DNA from: Enoplolaimus lenunculus
Lineage: Eukaryota > Nematoda > Enoplea > Enoplida > Thoracostomopsidae
Assembly (NCBI GenBank): GCA_030248215.1
Contig: JASANG010001073.1
Coordinates: 62,001 to 126,000, forward strand
Direction: 5' to 3'
DNA length: 64,000 nucleotides
Made by a program: the position numbers and the translations under genes. A model generated the notes under the pieces. The model saw only the letters and a program-made list of their open reading frames with translations, ran no database searches and was not told where the DNA came from. Below are positions 22,297 to 33,725 of the stretch, piece by piece. The first letter of the stretch is position 1. The number at the start of each line of letters is the position of its first letter.

Positions 22297-24119
22297 CGTA
22301 CCGCTTCCAGAAAAAAATCCGTTTCACGTCAAGTAATTCTACTTATACACCTGAATTTTCGATTGACTTTGGTTTATGCTCTGTGTTACTCAACAACCAC
22401 TTCGCATTGAACCAAACAGCCGGTTGAAAAACTATGCGCCACAAATTCGCGTTTGAAAAACGATTTAATATGAAAAACTATTTAATAAAAATAACTGCAA
22501 ATCGATTTAAAATATCAATACAACAACGCTGTGAATGCTTGAAAAATTCAAAACTGAATTGCTCAGCAGGCTATTTGCCTTACGGGTTTGTGTTGCGTTT
22601 TGTTTATAATACAAAAATAGATTCGGGGAAACTGTAAAGAATGAAAGCAAAATATTGAGGATTAAGTTGAAGCGGTCAGTTGGACTGGGAGATGATGTTT
22701 TCTGTTAAGCATCGGTGAAGAATGATAAATATCTTTTAACTGTATACTGCCAACTCTAAGCATGTTGTTTAAAATTTTTGGGCATCTTTGTAGCCCCCCC
22801 CCAGTGTAAAACTCCTCCCCGTACAAATACATATTCCTAATGATAAGCTATGCATCTAAGTCTGTAACTAAGCCTAAAGCAAAACTTTTCCACTGCGAGA
22901 GGGTCTACAAAGGGGACAACTTATTCCCTTTAACTAGATAACATCTACAACAAACCTGCTGAGCAACTAGAGAAAAATGGAACAGGCGTATTTTATGTTT
23001 AAATGATCCCACGCTACTTTTATGGCGTCCCATTTTACCTTGAGACTGTAATAGACTAGTCTTCTCTTTGGACTAAACTTATGCCTAGGCTAAGGCCAGG
23101 CTTCAAGGGCCGGTCTTAGCAAGTGCACCCCCAAGCTGATAATTGCCGGGGGCCCAATATAAGTTACAAAAATTTTACAGATGTTTGATTTCTTTCCTTT
23201 GTGTTCAAACGCCAGACATCCTATAAGTATAGGAAGCAGGAACGGTAATCATTATATGCATGTATATACATTCGTATCAGACGGATCTAAGCTTTGAGCG
23301 CAGCAACACTCGAGTTCCGCGCGAAATACCAAATCTTTTTTGACATATTACAGTAAAAATTGCTAAACATCATATATTTTAATATTTTGATCAAAGCTGT
23401 AAAACTACGTAATAGGTTTTTTATCATTTTCTATATTGATTTAGAGTGGTTCTGTAATAGAAAAGATGCTAAAACAGTATCTTTGTACAAGCAACGGTTA
23501 CAACAGTGGTTAAATAGAAAAGAAAATCTGACGAATGCTTGAGAAGCCAGACGTATTTTTGTATCAGATCCAAAGACAAGCTTCTTAGACTACATTGGCA
23601 GCTAACAGCTTAGGATTCTTAGTTTTAGACTACGTTGAGGCTTAAAATTAGGATTAGACTTTCAGAGTAATATTGTTTAGGTTACTGTTACACCACTAAA
23701 CAAATATTGGCTTTTAGAAGGAATATACTATAAGACTACAATCAAACGATAATGATAAATTTTCATTCAATTTGAACCATAGAACTACGAGATGCGACCG
23801 CAGAAAATTATGTTTAGTAGAGGGGTACCGAACTATGTTGGAGGCCCCATACAATTCCAATTCAAAATGATTTACTTTTATACCGAGAATATTTGGCGGG
23901 CACGCCCCCCCCATTGCTTCCCGTTAGAGACGCCCTTGACGACTGCCAAGAAACAGAATGCGTGTGTTTCTTTAAATCCAGCTATAAGCAGCTGAATTCA
24001 ACCAAGTGATAAATCAATAAAAGCATTTTGGCAATATTTAATATTTGCAAAGATGCATACAATATATTTATTAAATATCGATGTTAATTTCCATATTTCG
24101 TCCATTTTAGGATAATTTA

Positions 24120-24215
24120 AAAGTGATACGCGACACATCGGCTAAAAGCATCTTTTCAAACACGGAAATGGGTGTCTTGAAAACGCGTTTTAATGGTCTC
24201 GAATGGTGGTAATTA
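24120..24215 (+). other. short exon-like open segment, unidentified
   Basis: A pyrimidine-rich CCATTTTAG acceptor-like site is followed by 33 open codons (…SIFSNTEMGVLKTRFNGLEWW) before a TGGTGGTAATT donor-like site. A second short open piece follows a TCCTTCAG site near 24242 (…HEGLLRAPGMRIG). I cannot assign either to a family. Confidence 0.2.
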
Positions 24216-24382
24216 TTAACACTTGAATGATGTGTCCTTCAGCTGCATGAGGGTCTGCTGCGTGCACCAGGCATGCGAATCGGTTTTGCTTTGATACAGC
24301 ATGACCTTTGAGTCTCCAGAAATACACAGTGACAGGCTAATTTAGGTTAAGCTGCTAACTACAGTTAGATTCTCTGGCCAGT

Positions 24383-24504
24383 GTATTGAACAGGGTCGTA
24401 ACAGTAGCTATAAGCACATTCCTAACCTAATTCAGTCTAAAGCATAAGCTTACTCTGCTGTTGCAGTCCAGCAACAAAACATTCCGCCCCTGAACTTTAT
24501 ATGG
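24383..24504. mobile_element. TTAGGC MITE (family A), short copy
   Basis: GAACAGGGTCGTAACAGTAG at one end and CATTCCGCCCCTGAAC…TATATGGCC at the other. The interior telomere-like units are reduced to CTAACCTAATTCAGTC. Confidence 0.6.
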
Positions 24505-25019
24505 CCTCATGCTCTAAATAAGTGCTCGTTGCTTTTTGGTTCCGTCTAAGGTGCGGAAACAAAAATAGAATGAAGGCCGTCCAAATAATGAAATATATTC
24601 ACTGAAACTTGTTAAACAACATATTTCTCATTTTTAGAAGTATTAAATTTATATTCAAAGTTATATTCAACCATCTCGAACTGGTTCTACCAAAATACAC
24701 ATCTTTTTGCGCGAAATAGGCATTTTTGACTGTTACTACGAATGGTCTTTTGTAGTAGTATTTTTTCTTGCTTTGTGTTAGAATTACCTCCGGTCGACTG
24801 TCTCTGAGCCTTAATTCATCATAATCAACGCAACAATTTGTTTCTGTAATTTTTTAAACCAAGGGTTCGAGCCGAATCACGGTCACATATCAAAAATAAA
24901 CAAACTTAGAGTAGCTGCTGCACAAGCTGCTACGATTAGAAATTTTTACCAAATAATTTTTTAACTCTACTTTAGGGAATATTTTCTTCTACAAGTAATA
25001 ATGTCTTTTTGATCCTTGT

Positions 25020-25225
25020 GTTATCAATAACTGTTGCGTGTTTTACAATTGTACGCTTCACCGTCGCAATATTTTTTGTGAAAAATCGTCAACCTCCCGA
25101 CCTTACTTTATTGTTTTGTGCCACGAAAATTGTGTTCGGCTTTTAGCTCGCTTCACTCGCGAGATCCTATCGCAATATATATTGCGCTCGCCGTCAAAAA
25201 TTTCTTCATTCGCCACTGCTAAAGC
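25020..25225. mobile_element. MITE family I (GCAGTGGCGAAT ends)
   Basis: It shares GTGCCACGAAAATTGTGTTC, TATTGCGCTCGCCGTC and AATTTCTTCATTCGCCACTGC with the element at 57397-57665. The end resembles the CAGTGGCGGAT ends seen in many hAT-type MITEs (established pattern, recalled). Confidence 0.55.
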
Positions 25226-25379
25226 CACGTTAAAGTGACGGCTACCTTTTGACCATTGGAACAACATTTGGCTGATTGATGTGTAAAAGTAAACAGTTGT
25301 TTACATTTCTCGTTTCTAAAACTAAACATTGTGTATTTATTTTTAACTCAGTGAAAATTGCCAGTTAACAAGCGAACTG

Positions 25380-25541
25380 CAGACCCGTAGCCAGGCCATG
25401 TTTACGAGCGAATTAAAACTGCAGATGGGGAATACAAGAATTGTGAAGCGGTTCCAACCGAGACCAAAGCCTTTTCCCGATAATCTAAAATTATACTGAG
25501 AAGTTGAGCCTTTCCCTGTCCCCCTCTTGGCTACGGGTCCA
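25380..25541. mobile_element. MITE family B-like (GTAGCCAG ends) with a different interior
   Basis: Clear inverted ends AGACCCGTAGCCAGGCC and CTTGGCTACGGGTCC, but the middle (GGAATACAAGAATTGTGAAG) is unlike the standard family B body. It looks like a sub-family with a replaced interior. Confidence 0.6.
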
Positions 25542-26497
25542 GTTGACCGGTGTGAAGTGATGTTGAAACACATTTCGCAAATTGAATTCTCACGGTTTCC
25601 TAGTTCAACTGCAAAGTAGTTACTTTCGCTAGTTTTCGACCTGGCGACAAATTCAATTTTATTCCCGTTTGGGTTGTCTTTTATGCCGTTGATTTAATGA
25701 CCCTTGAACGACCGGTAAACCGCGCGAATAGTGCCGCAAACGCTCTAGTAGAACCAGTTATTGCTAAGCATTACCTTATTGAAGTAAAATTATGGAGATG
25801 TTAAATTTAAGTTTTGTTCCCTCGTGAAAGTTTTTTACACCTGCCGCTTCTGGAAAGTTTTTGATTCAAAAAAGCTATATATGTCTTAAAAACATATATC
25901 TTCTAGCTCGCTTATTGAAATTTGTGTTACAAATTATCCTTTTTGTCCAATCAAAGACATTGACCAGCGATACTAAGTCAAGAGGGTTAAGCACACACTT
26001 TTAAGAGCAAAAATTATATCTTAATTTAATTTTTTTCAATCATTTATTCACAATTGAAATTTTTAACCATAAAAAACAACAAATTGTTAAAATGATAAAA
26101 TTTATTCTTACTATAAACAGATAGATGAAGGGCGCTTTTCTTTCGTACTTGAATAAAATATCGCATCCAAATCTATTTGATTCGCAACATCTGTCGCACA
26201 AATTTTAATTTGTTAAAAATAAACAAAAAATAAAAGCGAAATTAGTAGAATATAAACGACAGTTCCGCAATTTGCGTAATATATTTGTACAGTACAAACG
26301 CCATATGGCAATCTAATATTTTATCTGAAATTCTAAAGGCAGCTATCGTAGCCTAAATATGTACCTACTAATCGTAAATTTGACGAGCAATAAACGGTCT
26401 TTAATTAGTCCACTTGTTTCTGTGCTAACCGACCAAACATATCTACTTGATATACGTAAAATAATGGGAACCATGGTTTGATACCATACCAAAAGTG

Positions 26498-26679
26498 GGC
26501 CAATGTAAAGAACAGGGCCATAACAGTAGCATAAACATACTCCTAAGCCTATGCTTAAGCGTAAAGAATGACCTTGTACCTAGCCTAAGCCTAACACTAC
26601 ACAAAAAATAGTCTAAAGCTTAAGCTATCTCTGTTGCAGTCCTGCAGAAAAACGTTCCGCCCCTGGTCATTACATGGTC
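26498..26679. mobile_element. TTAGGC MITE (family A), both ends present
   Basis: Ends GGCCAATGTAAAGAACAGGG and AACGTTCCGCCCCTGGTCAT…CATGG. The interior has CCTAAGCCTATGCTTAAGCG and CCTAGCCTAAGCCTAAC. It lies inverted relative to the copy at 15902-16103. Confidence 0.75.
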
Positions 26680-27955
26680 CCGAACTGAAAAACGGTTAAG
26701 CCCCGGACATAGATGTACCCAAACTTTTAAACAGGCTTCGTGATCAATAAATATATCACCGGAAAAGTAAACTTTCATATATATTAAACGTACAAAGCAC
26801 GAGTTCAAAATTTCTCACGACAAAGAATCGACATATAGCAGCAATGTTTAACTGCAAAATAAACTACACTACATGCGGGCGCTCACGAAATCAATTTTGC
26901 ACTTGACTCAAATTTATATTGCAGTTAATAGCGAGAGCTGACGATGATAATTTCCGAGAAATTTCGCTCGCCTCCTCAAAATAGAAAATTGATATTTTTC
27001 TCGGTAGTTAAAGTTCGAAGCCGTTTGGTGGACAACAAACTATTTATTATATTAACGCTGACTCATTTGTGCATCCAAACGGGGCGCACCGAGGCCATGC
27101 CCCCCAAAACATTGATCAAAACCAAAATTTTTGAAACTTAGCGCACTAAAATTGAGCTGGGCATCATGCTCTGGTAAAGTTTTTTCATCATTTATGTATC
27201 GCCCTCCCCGGCCAGAAAGGTTAGGATTTGCCACGTGAGGACTATTTCACCGAAGTCTCCGTGCAATTGTTTGAGCGTTCTTTGTTAACGACATTTTACT
27301 TCAGGGATAAAACGATAAACGAAACGGCTTTTGTGAATTCGACGACAATTCACATTTGACTTGAAAATTGTACGCAAATCGTCGATAAAATCTCTCTCTT
27401 CGTTGTTTTGGTTTTTTCAATCGTGGGAACTATTTTTTGACGCATGGGAAATTGCGTAAAAGTACACTTCGAGAGGCCGAGAGTTAGTAGTGGTTAACTT
27501 GATGGTATATTTAATTTTAAGTAACTCCATATAATACAGGCCTGTAATTTTAAATACTCGTAGCTGTCTGTCTTTTGAACCAGTGAATGCTGAGGTTCAA
27601 AATTCACCTCATTTTTCGCATATAATTTGCTCTACTCATGTACCGACTTTGAGTTCGACAATTGCGTTCAGTTAGTTTGAAAACCTATTACTAACTAACG
27701 ACAGTTGCTGTATACATTTGAGAATATGGTCCCTAGTTAGCATTAATATTCAGTGCTGATGCGAGAGAAAATTTATATACAACATTTAATTGAAATTGTT
27801 TTCAAATATCTTAAACACATCAGTTGGCAACATTAAACTATTAAATGAGCTTTGTTAAATAAAATAAAGAAATTTCAAAGGAAATATGCAGAACTGCAGG
27901 AAAATGGTACGGTCTAAAGCAACTGATTAACGGATTACTGGCTCAGGTGAACAGC

Positions 27956-28096
27956 AAACGTGGAACGTTTTTCAGCGTTGCTGCAATAGAGTAAGTTTGA
28001 GCTTTAGACTAAATTTTTTGCTTAGGCTAATAGGCTTATGTTTAAGCGTAGGAATATATTTATAGTACTGTTACCGCCCGTTTTATACATTGGCCG
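27956..28096. mobile_element. TTAGGC MITE (family A), left-truncated
   Basis: It retains GGAACGTTTTTCAGCG, CTGCAATAGAGTAAG, a decayed TTAGGC block and the right end TTTTATACATTGGCC. A partial family E end lies just before it at 27655-27736. Confidence 0.65.
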
Positions 28097-29123
28097 CATT
28101 TCTAATCAGTGAGCCATACGTATATAAGTCTAATTTTAAACCTAAAATTCTGACCAATATACCTTACAAAAATTGTCGTACCTAAACAGATATTGTCGTG
28201 TTTCTGTCTTGTAATATGTAGGGACAATGAAGCACATTTACGATATACATAATAGACCTTGTCTGATACACATTAAAATATTTACTTGAAACTACACATA
28301 CACCATAATATCCTACTTAAAGAGAAAAAGTTGTTAGAAGATAAATTACTGCACGGGCTATTATAGTCCATGGCCTCTGGGATAATTATAGGCGTACAAA
28401 TCCTTAACGGAGTGTAAGCAGAACATAACAGCAATCACGCAATCTTGATTGATCGCCTCTCGTGTTCTCTAGTTTTCGACTTTACCATGCAAAACAACAT
28501 CGCGGTCGGTGTTTACAATACGCGGAAACCCTTGAATGCTCAATCCTGAAAAATGTTTAGCCCTATTAAGCAAGGTGAGCTGGCTACGAGTGTGAAACCG
28601 CACTAAAGTTAACGACAAAGAGTCAGAGCAAAACACCTTCAAAACATGTGCCATAAGCTTCTGGAACAAATGGTCAGAAGGGGATATGGGAGATTCACTC
28701 CGCCCACAAAAATTTCTGCTTCCTGATCTACAAATGTTACACCCTCGTTTGTAGGTCATTTTAAATCCTTGCATTCTCTGTCTGTTAATTTTTGGCCCCT
28801 CCAAGCACATTGAGTTGGTACCGGTCCTGGACACCTCTATACGCCTAACTTTGTATTCCATTCTTCGGATAAAAGAAGATGCCCTAAGGTTTTACCTACT
28901 AAATTTAGCTAAGAAATCGAACAAATTAGCTAGATTAATGATGTGTGTTACAAACGTAAAAGCCGAAATGCCGTTATCCGTTCACACACACGTAAATCGA
29001 AATAAAAGTTTCCTATGAAACGGTCGTGTTGAATATAGAAAACAGGTTTGCTTTCAAGGTTCGGAGGACGATGTTGCATAGTAGTAATCTTCAGTTTTTA
29101 AATCATTTTCTGTTAGTTGACGT

Positions 29124-29270
29124 ACCAGGCCTGTAGCCAACTCACCATTCTAAAGGGAGCTAAAATTTTTTAGGAGGTGCATACAAGGGTTTTCTATGAC
29201 TTACAAGCAACGTTCAAAATTTTCTGGACGGGAGGGCAAAATTTTCCAGGGAGGATATGCTTACCTGGAC
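29124..29270. mobile_element. MITE family B
   Basis: AGGCCTGTAGCCAACTCACC at the left, then CAAGGGTTTTCTATGACTTA and GGCAAAATTTTCCAGGG. The right end is degraded. A family B fragment also lies at 28535-28600. Confidence 0.65.
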
Positions 29271-29510
29271 ACTGTCTGGCAAACGTGCTCCTGACGCGGC
29301 TTGTTATGTTGTTAAAGTAAAGGTTGCTTGGATGGAAAATTTGTTGCAAAAATGTTTCTGAATTATTTTTTATGAGTGAATAGTATTTAAGCAAATAGCA
29401 GTTGTTTGTACTCAGCTATCTTTAATGGTAACCGGAGTAAAGGTACTATGTACTGAAACTTTACGCTTCTGCTCTGTTATAAGATGCTCATATGAGCATT
29501 TGTAATATTT

Positions 29511-29830
29511 TCAAATCAGTGCACCCTTCCACCAGGCAACGTCTCGGATATTGAAAGCCCCGCCTGTGCGGTGCCGTCTCCTTTGTAAGGTATCAACCAG
29601 GAGCACCGTAGCTTGTCGCATGTTCCAACATAGGAACATCCACGGGACATAATAATAAGAAAACACGCGAGCGAAACGAGCGAAACGCCAAACATGCACG
29701 ACTACGCAATGCTTTACCTGAATTGCACCAAATTCGCGAGAAATTTTCTTGAAATCGCATAGTGGATCAGTTTTGCCGAGCCCTGTGGTGGTGGGCGGTA
29801 GCCACGGCAGTGCCCTTTCCTATCAACCAC
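29511..29830. other. GC-richer patch, unidentified
   Basis: Richer in G+C than its surroundings. CGAGCGAAACGAGCGAAACG near 29665 is a short tandem repeat, and AAATCGCATAGTGGATCAGTT near 29752 resembles a segment near 43118 in the 3' flank of the Tg1 gene. No coherent coding frame or RNA gene is recognised. Confidence 0.25.
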
Positions 29831-30504
29831 AAGTCTTCTTGTTTCAATAAATTCAAAATGGTGGATGGTGCTTTATACTCATAGAAACAAACACACACTT
29901 TCATCAACGAAACACTCTCGCTATCCCAAATGGCGAAAACTCTAAACAGAGTTTGATTGATTAGAAAACATTTATTCTTGACACAACTTTGATTAAACCG
30001 ACTTTTTGCCCAGGTTTAATTATATAAAAACCCCCAACACTGTTTTTATTTTCGTGTTTCACGCAAATTTATTTATATTTTAGTTCAGTATTTTAATAGA
30101 TTTAAGGCTTAATTAAGGGAGCCGAGAACAGGGCTGGTCAGCAGTATGCATACGCGTAAGTTAAGTAAAATGGGGATTGGTTATTTATATTTTTATATAT
30201 GTTTGCACTGGTATACATTTAAACTATTACTGTCATTAAAAACTGAAAAATTAACACATCTTCCAACCCAGCAATCTGAATTTTTCAGTTACTGTTTTAC
30301 TTCCACTATTATTCAGATTATTACAGTCGTTATCTGAGCTAAATGTTATTAAAAATGTATATTCGTTGTAAACCAAAAACCACTATGACATCCATAATAA
30401 ATACCAAGCAGTGTTACTGCAAGAAATGTACAAATTGTAAGGAAAAACCATTTCATGACAGCCGAAATTTGTTGTAATACAAAAATTTTACTATAAATGA
30501 CATG

Positions 30505-30615
30505 TTTGCAGCCGGCTCCGCCGGCTGTACTGGCCGTACCGGCTGTATCAGCCGTGTCTACAGCCTATTACGACCGATCCGGTACCCGGCCACCCAGCCA
30601 GTCGCCGGTTTCATC
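30505..30615. repeat. GC-rich imperfect tandem repeat
   Basis: Repeated GCCGGCT and CCGGCTGTA/T motifs, starting from GCCGGCTCCGCCGGCTG, with related CCGG-rich units further on, in AT-rich surroundings. No gene is visible. Confidence 0.55.
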
Positions 30616-30861
30616 TCTGGTATGAATCTTGCGTCTATGCTCTTAATAAAATCGTAAACACGCATCACTTTACTTATATATAACAATAAAATACACCCAT
30701 AATTGGCCATTTCCGCTTAATATTTTAAGACTCGTCGATCGAGAGCCATCCCAAGTGCCTTTCACGCCTCATCAATATTTATCATATATATTATATATAA
30801 ACCAATAAAATGTGTGTTTAATTCGCTCACGCCTTCAAAATAGTGCTAGAGCTAGATCAAG

Positions 30862-31016
30862 CTTGTAGCCTGGCCACCTTGCTTGGGGGGGCACCTACAA
30901 ACTTTTCAGGAGGGGCATACAAAAGTTTTCGGTGACTTATAAGGAAGGTTACAAATTTTTTAAACAAAAATTTTCCAGGAAGGGCTAATCCCCCTGCCCC
31001 CCTTGGCTGCGGGCCC
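30862..31016. mobile_element. MITE family B
   Basis: CTTGTAGCCTGGCCACCTTGC at the left and CTTGGCTGCGGGCCCG at the right; the centre has GGAGGGGCATACAAAAG and GGTGACTTATAAGG. The next family B copy starts about 60 bases further on. Confidence 0.75.
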
Positions 31017-31076
31017 GTGCTAGAGTGTAGGTTGTCCGAACAATATACAATTTGGGAGGCTAAAATTGTTTAGTCG

Positions 31077-31240
31077 CCGCAGGCTCGTAGCCAGCTCAAG
31101 GTACTAACGGAGCTAAAAAAGTTTTAGATTTAGCAGCATAGAACTCAGATGACTTGCCGGTGAGATGGAAACTTTCTTATAGGGAGCCAAAAGATTTAAG
31201 GGATGGATGACCCCTCTTGGCCACTTGCCCTGGTTACGGG
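31077..31240. mobile_element. MITE family B, diverged
   Basis: It has CAGGCTCGTAGCCAGCTC and the block ACGGAGCTAAAAAAGTTTT, and ends near CTTGCCCTGGTTACGGG. It is more diverged than its neighbour at 30862-31016, so the two were probably inserted independently. Confidence 0.6.
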
Positions 31241-31951
31241 ACAGTAGTATAGCTCTAGATAAGATGTCCTGTGATGTGATGTTATCACTTTGAATTTTGG
31301 AATATATTGATTAAAACTAGTATGCTTACGTTGAACTGGTACTAGGGTTAAACCCAGGGCCGCTCGTGTAGGATGTTCTTTGACGAGTAAATGAAAATTG
31401 TGAATTTAATAGTATAAGGGTGTGTCAAAACAGACAGCTCTACATCTTGCACCCGAGAAGTTGCTATTGTACATTTGCTTCTGGTAAGGCTTTCACGTGT
31501 ACTGAGCGGAAGCATCCAAGATTTAGCTGATTTTGAATGAATTTCAGCTTTTCTATTTTGAATCAAACAATTGCAGTATATTTTTTAATGACAAATTGCG
31601 TCATTTACACGCGATATACATATATATAATTTAAGCATAAAAATAATACAATTTCCGGTATCTTTAGAACAGAAATGAAAAGGGAAATCGAACTTTAGCG
31701 GAAACGAATATCTAGTTGCACCCTGCCAAACACCGAAATTTAGTTTAAGTTAATGACAAAATACACAAAGTCACATGAACTTTCAAATGGTCATTGAAAC
31801 TGTAACTTATAGCCTAAAAGTGCAGATCTACTTGTGAGTTTTGGCATTGAGAACTTACAGCTGCAATTTTGAACACCTTCGCTTTTGCAACGACAAAATA
31901 GCAGCTGTATGTTTTGTGAAGATGTTTCCGAGCAAAACTCACCCATTTCAC

Positions 31952-32213
31952 GGCCCATGTTACTTTAAGGGGCGTCCAGGTTTCTGGTGGGTCTATAAAA
32001 GAGTAGGTTTAGATTCTAGAATACATTTTTTGCTTAGGCTTAGGCTTAGGCTTAGGCTTAGGAACATATTTTTGCAACGCTTAGGCTTAGGCTTAGGAAC
32101 ATATTTTTGCAACGCTTAGGCTTAGGCTTAGGAACATATTTTTGCAACGCTTAGGCTTAGGCTTAGGAATACGCTTAATTTTGCTGTTACGCCCCTTAAA
32201 GTAACATTGGCCC
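31952..32213. mobile_element. TTAGGC MITE (family A), complete, with target-site duplication and internal 35-bp array
   Basis: Ends GGCCCATGTTACTTTAAGG and CCTTAAAGTAACATTGGCC are near-perfect inverted repeats. An 8-bp direct repeat CATTTCAC flanks the element on both sides (left before 31952; right after GGCC), as expected for hAT transposition. Inside are four consecutive TTAGGC units, then a 35-bp unit (AACATATTTTTGCAAC plus three TTAGGC-type units) repeated with starts at 32063, 32098 and 32133. It looks young. Confidence 0.88.
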
Positions 32214-32813
32214 ATTTCACAGTAAAAATTTGTCCATGCAATTAGCAGCTGCAAGTTTTCGCTGTTAAAAATTTCCACGTGGAAATTACAATTGCAACTT
32301 TGTTGCAGGAAAAACTTGAATATGTAGATACGAGTCTTCAGAGCAGTTTTTAGAACGCCTTTACGCCATACCATGCAGTGACACAACTTAAACTGGTCAA
32401 CGTAAAAACTCGTTTGTGACTATAGAAATCAATAAAATGCAAATTCGTTCACCGAATACCCTCTAATGTGATTATGGTAAATGAAAAGAGCTCTGTGGTA
32501 ACGCAAGACTTATCTCGCGCACTAAGAGACTGAAACGTAATCAAATTTACGACACGTTGAAGTGGAAGTGCTGGCAAGAGGATATTGAACCGACGTGCGA
32601 ATTTGAGGATATATTTACTTTTGAGTCAGTATTCTCTTGCCAGTGTAGCGCATATCACCAGTTTAAGTAACTGGCATTTGCAATAAATTATCTAGAAATA
32701 GCTAGAACTATCTTGAAGATAGCCAAACTTTTGCAAGACGTGGCTAACATTAGATGCGAAAAATATTTCTGTTTTCTACCTTCTGGATTTTAAAAGTTGT
32801 GAAAGTGTAAGCT

Positions 32814-32976
32814 CAGGCCCGTAGCCTGCTCACCTTGCTAGGGGGGCTAAAAAATTTTCAGGAGGGGCATTCAAGGGTTTTCAATGACTTGCAAGCATTG
32901 TTGAAACTTTTGTAGGGGGGGCAAAATTTTTCCAGGGGGATCAGCCCCCACTTGCTCCCTCTTGGCTACGGGCCCG
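32814..32976. mobile_element. MITE family B, well preserved
   Basis: GGCCCGTAGCCTGCTCACC and CTCTTGGCTACGGGCCCG form the inverted ends. The interior has GGAGGGGCATTCAAGGG, TTTTCAATGACTTGCAAGC and GGGGGGGCAAAATTTTTCC. This is the best reference copy in the window. Confidence 0.85.
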
Positions 32977-33320
32977 TATAAGCTTGAGTTTTAAAAATGA
33001 TAGCATCGGTTTTCAGCAACACTCGTTCGAAATTTGATTCTATTTAGGAAAACGAAAGATAAAGTTAGCTTCTTTTAAAGAAATAACCTTCACAAAAGAC
33101 AATCAGCGTAGTCGTTGCAAAGAATTGCGGCTAATATCGACAGAATAAGCAGGTGAAAATTGCATTAAAATTATATTTATGTTACCAGTAAACTAAGTGC
33201 GACTGAAAACTGAGTTGTGTATCTAAACGCAGGGCTCAAGTGTAACTGGTATAATTTCTGAAATTGTATGGAAACTTGAGGTAATTGAGTCCAACGCAAT
33301 TGTTGAAAACATTTTATTAT

Positions 33321-33474
33321 ACTAAACCTTGTTTGCCAATGCAAAAGCATAAGCTAAAACATCGACCGTAATCCAAGGCTGAGCATAAGCAGAATATACT
33401 AAACCTTGCTTGCCTATGCAAAAGCATAAGCTAAAACATCGACCGTAATCCAAGGCTGAGCATAAGCAGAATCC
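33321..33474. repeat. 77-bp tandem duplication
   Basis: Two units (33321-33397, 33398-33474) both start ACTAAACCTTG and contain AGCATAAGCTAAAACATCG and CCGTAATCCAAGGCTGAGC. They differ at only a few bases, so the duplication is recent. Confidence 0.85.
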
Positions 33475-33614
33475 TGAGCTGGTCTTAGAATTTCTGCCGT
33501 GAAAACATGGTTCAGTAAATGTTTTGGGGCCTCTGGTTGATAGTGAATCTCAACAAAGGTACGGATTGATAAAAACTTGATTAATTAGCTTGAAAGGCTG
33601 CACTTTTGTTCACA

Positions 33615-33725
33615 AATCCGATTGATTTAACTGACCCGAGTGATTTACGAATCCGGGTGATTTGAGAAACCCAATTGATTTTTAGAGAGCTGAGTGATTT
33701 GAGAAACCCGAGTAATTATTGATTC
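33615..33725. repeat. degenerate minisatellite
   Basis: About five imperfect units of roughly 20 bp based on GATTTGAGAAACCCGAGT (for example GACCCGAGTGATTTACG, CCGGGTGATTTGAGAAACCC). Confidence 0.6.

Noticed and set aside
24850-24880. GGGTTCGAGCC motif resembling a tRNA B box
   Set aside because: No matching A box or cloverleaf could be drawn around it.
28469-28861. 130-codon minus-strand open frame
   Set aside because: It runs through family B MITE sequence near 28535-28600 and shows no domain, splice or start evidence.
30000-30030. GGTTTAATTA resembling the start of a nematode spliced leader
   Set aside because: It lacks the rest of the leader and a following donor and Sm site; short AT-rich chance match.
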